NCBI GenBank assembly: GCA_021772615.1
Contig: JAJFLQ010000011.1
Span: forward strand, 1 to 64,000
Reading direction: 5' to 3'
Source: Verrucomicrobiota bacterium
GTDB taxonomy: Bacteria; Verrucomicrobiota; Lentisphaeria; JABSQK01; JAJFLO01
Length of the DNA stretch: 64,000 nt
Shown here: positions 32,901-39,541 of the stretch, in pieces
How positions within the stretch are numbered: position 1 is the stretch's first letter
Layout: every line of letters starts with the position of its first letter
Translations under genes and position numbers: made by a program
Notes under the pieces: generated by a model
What the model saw: only the letters and a program-made list of their open reading frames with translations
Told to the model about the DNA's origin: nothing
Database searches by the model: none

Positions 32901-35900
32901 GGCGGTCGACGACGGCATGGACCTCTGGATGCCGGATGAGCTGGCGGGCAAATTCCTGCAGCCGTCAGTCGAAAGTGGCGCGGTTTTTCCCATCCTCGGT
33001 AACACCACTAACAGCGTCTTCATCTCCGGCGACTTGACCGGCACGGTAGCGCCGGGGCAGACATTCGCCGTTGCCTCACACAGCGTCCGCTTTGAATATG
33101 ACGAAGCTGACCGGACAATTGCCAAGAATTACAGCAATAGAACGCGCACCAGCACCGTCCTGAACAACCTTGATCTCATTCTTGAGCAGTCGGTCACAAA
33201 CCGTGATTCCGGCGATCATGTGGTCGTACACCAATACGGTTACAATGGCGTTGATAACCGATTGTTCGAGAAGGAGTTTTTCGCTGTGCCGGGCGAGAAC
33301 GATCCCGTTGGAAACGCCGATGTGTATCGGTACGACCTCCTGCATCGCGTAACCGGTGTGAAATATAATGTGCCGGCATCGCTCACCGCCAATGTCACGC
33401 CGGAGCTTCCGCCGCAGCCCCCGGGCAGCTTTGAGTCCATCACCGAACCGCCGCGGTCACAATTCTTCGATCTGGATCTTCTCCATAATCGTCGCGCGAT
33501 CACCGGGACCGAGGGGCCGATTCACTTCAATAACCTGGGAGGTGGTTACGAGGCCGACCCCTTCAACCGAATTACATCTCTCGCGCAGTTTGCGTTCACG
33601 GATGGGGCTGATGCGGTGATTTTTGATGGCCAGGATGACGACATTGAGCAGCCGCCCGCGAACAACACACCGGGAACGAATGGTCCGCTTCTGTTCAACG
33701 ACGCGAACAGCAACGGCACATACGATGCCGGCGAGGATATCTGGGGCGACAGCCCGGGAGGTGTCGACGGACAGTACGATCCGGGCGTGGATACGTCGCT
33801 GGTCTTTTTCGACAGCGACGAGGACAGCGTTGTCCACGGCGGCACGGTACCCGAGGGCTCGATCGGCGCCCAGGACGGGATGCTGTTCTACTACGACCAG
33901 AACATGTCCGGCGAGTATGATTTCGGCGAGGACGTCTGGTATGATCGCGATTCTGTCCTTGGCGTTTACGACCGCGGCAGCGACGAATTACTGATTTTTT
34001 ACAGTGGCGACCAGGATACCATCGTCGACGGCCCGCCGGATCTCGCAGACGGCGCCGTCGGTACGATTGAGGGGCTGTACTATTTTGATGTCAATGATGA
34101 CGGTATATACAACATTGGCGAGGCGATCTGGTCCGATGAAACCGACAGTACCTTTGATGCCGGACCTGACGGTGTTCCGGGAACAAGCGATGACGTCGAT
34201 ACGCTTATATTTGCCGGCATACCGGGAACGCCAATCCACGACGACATGCCCGGGCTACAGGAGAATCTTGTCTATTTTGACGCCAGCGGGAACGGTTCAT
34301 GGGATCCAGGTGAGGCAATCTGGCGAAATTTCGATCTAAGCCGTAACGCCGCCGAATTCGCACCCGCCCGGGATGTGCCGGTTTACGACGGCGATGTCCC
34401 GCCGGATATCAGCAGTCCACTCGACAACTTTTCGGTCGAAGCGGGAGCCGTTGGTGCAAACGAGACCCTGTATTATCATGATGAAAACGGCAATGGTCGC
34501 TTCGATCCTGGCGAAGATATCTGGGCCGGAGGAGAGACGTTCAACGCCGGCGCGGATACCACACCCGGTACCGCCGACGATGTCGATACCCTGATTTTCA
34601 TTGGCGATGATGGTCTACAGCTGTCGCACGGCACGGTTGGCGGTCAGTCTCGACTTTATTACCATGATGACAACAACGACTTCTCGTGGAACCCGGGCGA
34701 AGATATCTGGGCGAAGACGTCGGTTGCCGGCGTGGCCGGAAGCACCGAAACCCTCTTCTGTTACGACGACGACAACAATCAGACCTGCGATCCGGGTGAG
34801 CCGATCTGGAAAAACAACCACCTTGACGGAATTGTGGGGAACGATCGTGATCTCTTTTTTGGCGACACCAATCTCAACGGCCGCTGGGATACCGATGAGG
34901 CAATCTGGCTGGAGGCCGACGGGGATGATCCCGATGGCGATGATGTCACCCTGCTCACATACGACGCAAACGGTAATCTGACACAACAGGGAGCCGTCCA
35001 GTATGAGTGGACTGCAGACAATCATCTGGAACGTATTCTCGACGGTGGTGAGGTTGTTGTACGGTACGTCTACGACCACGACGGCAACCGGCTTGCCAAG
35101 ATCCACGGCGACGGCACCCGTACGTATTACTTTTACGATCACGTCACCGTCCTTACAGAGACGACGGAGTCGAATGCCGTAACGGCACGTTTCATGCCGG
35201 GACGTGTGCTCGACGAACATATTGCCGCCGAGATCAATGATCAGGCGCTCTATTTCCATCAGAATGCGATCGGCAATGTCGTGGCCGTAACTGATTCGGC
35301 CGGGCATGTCGTTCAGCGATATTCATACGACGTCTACGGACTGGCTCGGGTACACGATCCCGATGGCACGGTCATTGGCGGCGCCGACGCGGCCGTGATC
35401 CCCTACCTGTTCACCGGCAGGCGCTACGATACGGAACTCGGACTCTACTATTTCCGTGCACGCTATTACTCCTCGCAGCTTGGCAGATTTATTTCGCCCG
35501 ATCCACTCGATTACATCGATGGTATGAACGTCTACGCCTACGTCAACGGCAATGTCGTCAACATCACCGATCCAATGGGACTCTCAGGCTTTCTTGATTT
35601 CATCAGCCTCTTCAGTCCCGCGAACATCTGGCGTGCCATCACCAGTCCGAATTTCCTGGACAACATCGTAACGGGCCTTCAGGCCGTCGGCAATGCCGCG
35701 GTGGACACCGTGCTCGGTTTTGTTTCATTCGGTCAAATGAGCCAGGCAACGCTGTTTGGCAACAGCTTCACGGTATTTGGCGGCCAGGATAAACCAGGAT
35801 ACGCCGAGGCCTACGGCATTGCCCGAATAGGCACGGAATTGGCCTTTGGCCTGGCGACAGGCGCCCTGTCTACTCTCGGCGGTCTTGGTCGCGCGGTCAT

Positions 35901-37239
35901 GCTGGTGGACATAGCGGGCAATTTTGTCGCAGCGCAGAGCGCGGTATCGGACATGGTCGCCAACGGTTTCTCGTGGAGTAACGGCATCCAGCTCGGCGGG
36001 GCCTTGTTCGGGGTCGTGGGGAACTTCTCAGGAGCACGCGGGCCACGAAATGCAGAGGCGGTGTCGCCACCGAAGGTTGCACCGGAGGTATCGATTCCGC
36101 GGGCAGTGGCACGAACCGATCATCTCGCATCACTGGTAAGCCGCGCGAAGAGCGTGAAGAGTCTGAAGGGCAAGGTGCGCGCACTTGAAGACGGCGGCGC
36201 CGGCTTCACGCGCACAGAAGCGTTTAATTTGATCCGCCGCGGCAAGGTCTGCTTTATCGCCGGCACACAGGTCGTGACCTTGACTGGCCTGATTCCGATC
36301 GAGCAGCTCGTCCCGGGAGAACTCGTATTATCGCAGAATCCCAATGGAAACGGTAAACATTGGGCCGAAGTGACGGCGGCTTTCAGTCGTGAGACCAGTG
36401 AATTGTATGAGATCACGGTCGTATCTGAAGACGGCGACAATCAGACTCTGACCTGTACCGGAGTTCATCCGTTTTGGACAGTTGATAACGGCTGGATACC
36501 GGCAGAAGGCATTCAGGAGGGTGATCGTCTCGTCAACGCAGACGGCGGTGTTGCGATGGTCGTCAATGCAATGTCCTACCGCGGACCGCCGGACCGACCG
36601 TTTACGGTACACAACATTGAGGTTACCGGCACGCATAGTTACTTCGCCCTCGCACCCGGCCATGAGGATTCAGCGCGCGCGATCTGGACACATAACGATG
36701 AAGTTTGCCAGATTGACGAACTTACCCGATTGCGGCAGGGCGCAAATCATATAGGTAGAGCCGACGCACCGGCACCGCCACGAAGCGACAAGGCACTGCG
36801 GCGAGCCGGGCATCAACGTGCGGCGAAGGACCTTGACAACACCGACACAGGCGGGCACTCGTACGCTGACCATGGAGCCCATGTTACTCCCCAGCAGCAC
36901 CTCCGAAGACTCAAAACAGGAGTCGCTCCATCAAATCGAGCGGCAGCTATTCCCGATGCATCCGGCTCATTTGCGACCAATAAGGCACATGCCGCTGCTT
37001 ATCAGCGCGCTCGACAGGAGATATGGAAGCAACCTACGATTATCGTGGGCAAAGGAGCTGGGCAGAGGTTTTGGACAAAACCCGTATTTGAATTCGATTT
37101 AAAAGGTGCAGGATTCTCGTATTCGCTTGACGGTGTCGGGAATCTGGTTCGAGCCAAGGCCGACCGTGTCAGAGCAGTGTTTAAGCTCAACAGTGCGGGG
37201 ACGGACTACGAATTGGTCACAATGTTCCCAGTAAAATAA
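23998..37239 (+). CDS. Giant secreted RHS/YD-repeat polymorphic toxin with pretoxin HINT domain
   Basis: This 4,413-residue protein starts 1 bp after the preceding stop, so translation is probably coupled. It has a Sec signal peptide (hydrophobic 'LMAPLVLFIGVVM', cleavage near PLAAA). Residues about 45-540 are beta-propeller-like, followed by Ca-loop-like stretches (DTDGDGLSN near 563; DVDSDGDQ near 945) and a duplicated domain (about 985-1310). The RHS shell begins near 1350 and carries many YD repeats. A block of eight EF-hand-like loops (about 3231-3641) interrupts the shell before its last strands. The RHS core (about 3802-3862) ends 'NITDPMGL', which matches the DPxGL autocleavage signature (cut expected after L3862). 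A Gly/Ala-rich hydrophobic segment follows, then a pretoxin HINT domain from C4085 (CFIAGTQV) to H4232-N4233. The last roughly 180 residues are the toxin candidate, with H4287, H4292 and H4295 in 'GGHSYADHGAH' and the ending 'YELVTMFPVK'. That pattern resembles BECR-fold RNases of CdiA/EndoU type, but this is inference. Confidence 0.92.
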   Translation: MVNPASATARLSGRLMAPLVLFIGVVMTTPLAAATDRSGVVADNRLDKVVGASPISATEHFVTGNSPSLFDIDISADNRRAYGVSIEGGLVKFRIDVGAAPIFTDIGSVPLPLDIARPRHIAISPDGRLAYVAERDTIGVVNVVPIGVPGEDGNTIVEPGEFKAVSVPNRGQEVLDIKVTPDGERLIALLAGARRASDDDGIDDLGHLAIYEISGKVPNRFDAEPLSRFIRVPLGIPLYQLKSMAISPDGNYVIIIARGDQGVKISPFGVRPETDNRTGGVIVFDLNTFSTLQVFPTTLKGENTTFIERVIAIKGFYIKHPTVIAQTLIANASQTAADAALGLRTTAGASFAGFALTEALVNEQIRQQFEEIYKDYGPMAAYANAYPTDMVSGSAAAITNHGDFGLVTFQDTNNIGFLNLRPSDDVRGYNFGNRPDFFFSAATKKIINALDLSFGINGILSTGGAAAFRTGWFYMQEAAVTTDDSHAYIGMNGGISTGDNTNVFGLVNLNAVRREIALDFGISTQSGLPPLAHVNLHGKVSVGDTSRPEFSSPRDVATFHGIDTDGDGLSNLLEAFNRFNDYRSVPFGDKTQLVSTSVYNITDPSTTMVSNLFPFNHNDIGYFLPHSGVGYRYNYNRHLDFTTNVGSSAAVTTLETVGREWYDMFLDNLVTRPYFLVTDMSHPGESLIQNELGEFRHFNVRNGFQANIQYFRKESDDPFEFVLSNGPSSPLDNTIEGDPGDFDSVHTAALIDLFLDQDAVAKIVLDPRAVDIIGGDLVDNPRLEIHGSTDPNFPFTRRDMDAFMMVVFRRGDIAVDGATIVGEHTDGTPLHLVATDADGDIGARAVKFDITEEAAATIRIVSGPELAFDNSMTQPVPMGEPISITDTNGVFWMDIDGASGSSESVQFIAELLDRDGAVIRQISYRAGVVSLELDVTNGSIPLNDVDSDGDQVPGYADGFNFDLSISPSDGNGNLVPDDADDMDSASFTPLEITIDGPIDFGTEPLIRFDYDVSNPAQIFTFAGSSPGGGGREPTFLLPRAGSLRLWRRDGSEERHFSDFIPATSFPLDSLGFTGTGGSVTVFIEAVKPTANTVIRVSLDPDGFNGPASFVVSQSIMVSTLGTDELDLKIDSNNNGSIEASDDDVEDIANENDAPGRIISVNNTGVSGSNLPGYADFSGTTSRKFAVLELDLPTDIENPDNAIVAISYSASDPRQVSTELLGIAGLVVPGGGHLRLWRNDGNAARSETPAPDGDYFAPGQYRVSDLPAGGVFYVEGVAPSSDIADQRIVVQLDPDGFNGPEGFIYQDAVRLTIYDQLWEDTYALDAAHRRLDVNGHPMPESEPQAESQRDQSKNNFYVDAYTLTPTYSTTDISIPLLGPEMRLEFRRTMSTGGYVAQDSAVDIPINPVREDIALGKGWRSVLGMRVVHEFGLFHVYDDNGQAHRYNAGGQPVPHSFLETTTHRTDLQIIPNESLADVVDAIIWTRNFWTQYQFVRYTPDPADFGRRPVSGQVFRLASITSRNGNAILFEYPDETSSYPARIYESGFEEKQVLFSYTDIPDQGIRLESLTDPNGNIYEYEYDGGGNLARVNKPDPGAPVGSPPSGVTAETYTYTITPTATVDEGLTTVFFALESITNAAGNTTTLDYEVVDRALTEYEDNVKALQLRALTTADGSPDQTTATFAQPLLATDGAMTEVIDNRGTAISYEFVTRLLPSSLQNGLGYGLNGFTIATLNSMRRTIGTTTGDKIWNFDFSNDTFCNLVQLVDCFGTITDYEYGKHKGFDHSRYNRPLRRTLDPVGLNLITQFEYDFVSRKLARTIRPKFFIENPEFEDLYSTAYEYDENRNVVSSRSMYVDGDGNMRMQATSVKYDDRGLPIVRIDPDGRVTSTERAPFNDGWEDVIIRYREYADGDNSDGRLAETISLGSMSPWLTRRITYDLNGNMTEMELEFDDPDFPGGTIIETTTYSLDAANNVTEILQPSVPDGDSAGADQRYVIAKEFNGVGQVTREVDGRGTETTYEYDARERVIATTTITEDGPLTVVQRHDAAGNTIFRAQPLGNETTMEYDELNRMVRKTDQNKYTDPKTFESIDETLETLYEFGNFSGSNIFTNDRWSPTVIVDQRGFPTVNTYDRAFRITGTRRFANESTGFMPIALPAESDNDQVDEFLVDADGNMIEKREFNPLGSGTQVTLTTFDELDRVIRTEIVLDDGPNIVTEFAYDNAGNIVRTIDPEQNVILEEYNALNALARRVISMDGDMGFTDIGTYHYAIDNATVEPEDIVVSFDYDGKGNKIRESLLRRDYESMDEFALIELASEMRYDALNRMITMIQNSDGSPAEGDDELIIRYLYDANGNKRFESIGRTSPGSGVELIETDFEYDSVNRLVRTTLPAVRDAESGEESVNGVVVRTYDLNSNLCTETDARGMITEYVYDGLNRPVCKIMNLDSDISGIGPGDVVERHRYDASNNIVESSEERTGSVLTTTFEYDAFGRLMRIVNAESHANSAEFDNQDNIISRTDANGNRTDLTYDQANRLVRIEKPQVLAHTPGASGAAGAIRPTVVLEYDLRGLLIRMVDENGHETEMSYDAAQRQVRSIDALDQEAFTEFDQAGNVSRSIDFRGNAMTIAYDRFNRPSEITDPDGFTSHAEYDVTGNLIRKIDERGNETVFTYDLMNRRIAELRPGNSTPKTFIYNLNGQLVIEIDELGFEKRTDFDLLGRVSGKTDDAGKSTGIIRDQLGNVTSRIDASGATTLFEYDHLNRMIRMLEEFDKVTEFEYDANGNRTRIIDANGFETMFEYDALNRLTRHTYPTGDTYEFEYDRQTNVVVTTTPNGQEIEQIYDGLNRLSTKSYENHDFTFTYDANSNPLTMTQLVDHPASASAEEFRIVDDYDDRNQLISRTFEYPGLLARTTSYTYDASGNRSMMVTPDGREILYGYNGRDLITTIHTESNGVDGGTWSSITYDPGSDTTTLTAVDDGMDLWMPDELAGKFLQPSVESGAVFPILGNTTNSVFISGDLTGTVAPGQTFAVASHSVRFEYDEADRTIAKNYSNRTRTSTVLNNLDLILEQSVTNRDSGDHVVVHQYGYNGVDNRLFEKEFFAVPGENDPVGNADVYRYDLLHRVTGVKYNVPASLTANVTPELPPQPPGSFESITEPPRSQFFDLDLLHNRRAITGTEGPIHFNNLGGGYEADPFNRITSLAQFAFTDGADAVIFDGQDDDIEQPPANNTPGTNGPLLFNDANSNGTYDAGEDIWGDSPGGVDGQYDPGVDTSLVFFDSDEDSVVHGGTVPEGSIGAQDGMLFYYDQNMSGEYDFGEDVWYDRDSVLGVYDRGSDELLIFYSGDQDTIVDGPPDLADGAVGTIEGLYYFDVNDDGIYNIGEAIWSDETDSTFDAGPDGVPGTSDDVDTLIFAGIPGTPIHDDMPGLQENLVYFDASGNGSWDPGEAIWRNFDLSRNAAEFAPARDVPVYDGDVPPDISSPLDNFSVEAGAVGANETLYYHDENGNGRFDPGEDIWAGGETFNAGADTTPGTADDVDTLIFIGDDGLQLSHGTVGGQSRLYYHDDNNDFSWNPGEDIWAKTSVAGVAGSTETLFCYDDDNNQTCDPGEPIWKNNHLDGIVGNDRDLFFGDTNLNGRWDTDEAIWLEADGDDPDGDDVTLLTYDANGNLTQQGAVQYEWTADNHLERILDGGEVVVRYVYDHDGNRLAKIHGDGTRTYYFYDHVTVLTETTESNAVTARFMPGRVLDEHIAAEINDQALYFHQNAIGNVVAVTDSAGHVVQRYSYDVYGLARVHDPDGTVIGGADAAVIPYLFTGRRYDTELGLYYFRARYYSSQLGRFISPDPLDYIDGMNVYAYVNGNVVNITDPMGLSGFLDFISLFSPANIWRAITSPNFLDNIVTGLQAVGNAAVDTVLGFVSFGQMSQATLFGNSFTVFGGQDKPGYAEAYGIARIGTELAFGLATGALSTLGGLGRAVMLVDIAGNFVAAQSAVSDMVANGFSWSNGIQLGGALFGVVGNFSGARGPRNAEAVSPPKVAPEVSIPRAVARTDHLASLVSRAKSVKSLKGKVRALEDGGAGFTRTEAFNLIRRGKVCFIAGTQVVTLTGLIPIEQLVPGELVLSQNPNGNGKHWAEVTAAFSRETSELYEITVVSEDGDNQTLTCTGVHPFWTVDNGWIPAEGIQEGDRLVNADGGVAMVVNAMSYRGPPDRPFTVHNIEVTGTHSYFALAPGHEDSARAIWTHNDEVCQIDELTRLRQGANHIGRADAPAPPRSDKALRRAGHQRAAKDLDNTDTGGHSYADHGAHVTPQQHLRRLKTGVAPSNRAAAIPDASGSFATNKAHAAAYQRARQEIWKQPTIIVGKGAGQRFWTKPVFEFDLKGAGFSYSLDGVGNLVRAKADRVRAVFKLNSAGTDYELVTMFPVK
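33688..34920 (+). repeat. Eight EF-hand-like loop repeats inside the RHS gene
   Basis: Eight imperfect protein repeats share the pattern '[FY]xD.N.NG..D.GE.IW'. Examples are FNDANSNGTYDAGEDIW, YHDENGNGRFDPGEDIW and FGDTNLNGRWDTDEAIW. The spacing of acidic and Asn residues (1, 3, 5, 9, 12, with Gly at 6) matches a canonical 12-residue EF-hand calcium loop. The spacers are also related, with recurring 'DTLIF' and 'DSDEDSVV'-like segments. RHS/YD strands resume immediately after the block ('LLTYDANGNLTQQG'). Calcium binding is predicted from the pattern only. Confidence 0.8.
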
Positions 37240-37330
37240 TTTCAAAGGTCATCGTACGCGTCGCAAATTGATTTTGTTGTATTGTTGTGGGAATAAGGTT
37301 TGATAAATCTCGTGCTAACAGGCTGCAATT

Positions 37331-37687
37331 GTGGATGTAATTGAACAACTGCTCTCACTTTGCGGCAATCAAGGCCGGGAAGCTGAATTGTGTGAATTAT
37401 TTGCTGATTATTTCGAAACGAATACCGATTGCCCCGGCTGGGTCGCTGCTGCATTGACGGCAGCAGCAGCACGTCGCGATACGAAAATAATAATCGGCAA
37501 CACCAATCGCCTCGAGGAAACTTTTCTCACGGAAGCCGCAGATTTACTGGGCTGGTCGAACGACGATTATGGCGAAGCATTCTGGATAAAGGTACCAACA
37601 ACGTCGATGACCTTACAGGTCTCACGGGAAGGGTTGGATGAGCAAGGTCGCTCTTGTCACATCTGCAATGTGCAATTATCATCGTGA
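37331..37687 (+). CDS. Small acidic protein, candidate immunity protein
   Basis: This is a 118-residue ORF read from a GTG at 37331, 91 bp after the RHS toxin gene and on the same strand. The product is soluble, acidic and has no signal peptide or membrane segment. It contains several Cys residues and a central 'LLGWSNDDYGEAFWIK' stretch. I do not recognise the family. The position directly behind a toxin tip, the small size and the acidity are what is expected of a cognate immunity protein in polymorphic-toxin loci, and the assignment rests on that context. The Shine-Dalgarno signal before the GTG is weak. The surrounding DNA is more AT-rich than the RHS shell, as is the toxin tip, which fits a tip-plus-immunity module exchanged as a unit. 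Confidence 0.6.
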   Translation: MDVIEQLLSLCGNQGREAELCELFADYFETNTDCPGWVAAALTAAAARRDTKIIIGNTNRLEETFLTEAADLLGWSNDDYGEAFWIKVPTTSMTLQVSREGLDEQGRSCHICNVQLSS

Positions 37688-38667
37688 CCCTTACCGACCG
37701 TTTCATGGCGCCTCGTCTACGGCCAGATATCGCTTTTCACCTAACCAGGCTTCCCCGCTATGTGTCATAAGTGATTGCAAATAAGAAACATTTTCTGAAA
37801 GGAAGGTGGTAACCGTCGAGCTGGACATTTCAGCCAACCAAGCCTGTTCAACAAGCTGGACGTCCCGGTGTTGCGGCGCTTCCTCTGTGTTCTCTGTGGT
37901 TACAAACCAATGTCGCACCCGCCGTCAACGAACCATGAGTGTGCCGTTTCACATCTTCGGTAACGACCCGCTTCGCTAGAGAACACAGAGGTGATTCAGG
38001 GGTGGAAGCTGTTGGCGTTTACGGGTAAATTGGCAATGAGTGGCAACCATACCTGATCCAGCTGGAGCTCTCGGTTGCCACCCGATTTTTCACCAGTAGT
38101 GAATCCATGCAACGGAAAGTTCGGGAAACGTCCAGCAGATATCAGCACCAGCTCGGCGGTTACAAATTTTTCGTGTGTTTCGCGCGCATCACTCGTTTTC
38201 CCCGCATGCCCGTCCTTGCTTACTTTTTTCAGCATGAACCACGCTTCGTTCTGTGATTCCCGGAAATACGACGGTTAAAACCCACATTCCACACCCCATC
38301 CGCGGACTTTTTCGATATTTTCTTGCTGTGATCTACGAACGATGGTCAAAAGGGCGTGGATGGAGGCTCGGCGATACCGCACGACAGGCTGCTGATATTT
38401 TTTTGAATTTTCGATTGATTCTTAGTGGTATCAGACTATCTTATCGGTTGTACACACTAATATCTTGGGTGCACACAACTAGGGTGATCCTTCGAGAATT
38501 GCTGGCTCGTAAATTCTTCTCCTTGATGCGTTGCGGACTTCTGCAATGCACACCGGAGTAGCCGCCAGTTACCACCGACGTCCATTATCTTACCCCATCA
38601 TAATCCGCGATGGTCAGTGGTTTGATTTCGGAACGTAAGTTCCAAGCTAACTCGAAATGGTATCTCG
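37688..38667. other. Intergenic region with repeat fragments, no convincing gene
   Basis: About 980 bp have no ORF with coding character. The short ORFs here have no recognisable domain, unusual composition and no ribosome binding site. The stretch holds a 14-bp inverted repeat (37882-37895 and 37978-37991) and a 12-bp match to the end of the MITE-like element found elsewhere in the window (38381-38392). It looks like accumulated repeat debris between the toxin locus and the next gene. A promoter for the downstream gene must lie near its 3' end, but no clear -35/-10 pair was found. Confidence 0.5.
37882..37991. repeat. Inverted repeat with CCTCTGTGTTCTCT arms
   Basis: CCTCTGTGTTCTCT at 37882-37895 is matched exactly by its reverse complement at 37978-37991, enclosing 82 bp. 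The arms are perfect over 14 bp. Sequences of the 'CTCTGTGTTCTCTGTGG' type are, from memory, common as dispersed repeats in environmental bacterial genomes. The function is unknown, and no flanking target duplication was identified. Confidence 0.5.
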
Positions 38668-39411
38668 ATGGACACGACTCTAATCACCAAAACTATTCTC
38701 ACAGCGGTGCTTACAATCATCACATGGGCGGGCTTGACATTGGGGCCGACAGTTCATGCGGAGATCGTCTCGGCTGAGTTTACAACTGATGCATTGATGG
38801 GCTCTGGGGCCTTCGCAGGTGCAACCGTTACCGGAACCTATTCCTACGACACCGCCGCAGCGGGAACTGCGGGCAATTTCCCTGCGTGTTTCGCCTTCAC
38901 TGTCAGTGGTGGTTGCAGCCCACTTCAAAAAGCAAACAACGTGAATCTTGGAACCGTATATCCAATTACTGAATTCACGTTGACAATCAATGGTGAGACC
39001 GTCACCACAACAGACGGTTTTATAGCCGTAGGGAACTGTAATCCCCCTACGGGCGGCGCCAACATAGACAGATTCGCAATTGCTTCCACGAGTGCATTTA
39101 CCGGTACGATCGGCGGCTTGGCCATTGTGTCGGCGTCGCTCGATTTTATCGATAATACGACTGCCTTATTTGACAGCGACGCCCTTCCTTCGTCACCGCC
39201 GTCGCTTGCCAATTTTTCGTCAAGCGCCATACGCTTTTGCGGCGCCGGCTTTGACCATTCCGCCCCTGTCGCCGCCCATGAAGCAGCGGCAACAATGATG
39301 GCGGAAACGGTTCCAACGCTTGGTGAGTGGGGTATTATCATTTTGATCATGGCCTTCGCGACGTCCTCGTACTTCAAGGTGTCCCGAATGCCGAAGCACG
39401 AAGCAGCATAA
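38668..39411 (+). CDS. Exported protein with IPTL-CTERM-like sorting signal
   Basis: This 247-residue protein has an N-terminal signal peptide (hydrophobic TILTAVLTIITWAGLTL, cleavage near VHA). The mature region is Gly/Ala/Thr/Ser-rich and beta-prone, opening with 'SAEFTTDALMGSGAFAGA', which resembles PEP-CTERM-type secreted proteins. The C terminus reads 'VPTLGEWGIIILIMAF', then a hydrophobic helix and a basic tail (KVSRMPKHEAA). That is the tripartite layout of IPTL-CTERM signals: a PTL-EWG motif, a transmembrane helix and a basic cluster. Such signals are thought to be recognised by a dedicated membrane sorting enzyme, none of which is encoded in this window. There is no strong Shine-Dalgarno before the ATG. 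The mature function is unknown, probably surface-associated. Confidence 0.8.
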   Translation: MDTTLITKTILTAVLTIITWAGLTLGPTVHAEIVSAEFTTDALMGSGAFAGATVTGTYSYDTAAAGTAGNFPACFAFTVSGGCSPLQKANNVNLGTVYPITEFTLTINGETVTTTDGFIAVGNCNPPTGGANIDRFAIASTSAFTGTIGGLAIVSASLDFIDNTTALFDSDALPSSPPSLANFSSSAIRFCGAGFDHSAPVAAHEAAATMMAETVPTLGEWGIIILIMAFATSSYFKVSRMPKHEAA

Positions 39412-39541
39412 GCAGATATTGCCCCCCCTCCGATACACGTATCTGATTGATCGCGATCGTTGACGCTCAATGCCATGGGCAACGAATATCTACTCGGCCC
39501 CTCCTATAAGAATATCCGTGATCCGAGCCTGAGCCCAAGCG

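Noticed and set aside
37703..38235. Minus-strand ORFs of 71 and 79 codons between the immunity candidate and the IPTL-CTERM-like gene
   Set aside because: Each reads through an arm of the inverted repeat or adjacent repeat-like DNA, with no recognisable protein pattern.
38253..38561. 102-codon plus-strand ORF in the 1-kb gap
   Set aside because: No ribosome site, no domain, and a composition rich in Arg, Leu and Ile typical of translated AT-rich non-coding DNA. It also runs through the partial MITE end.
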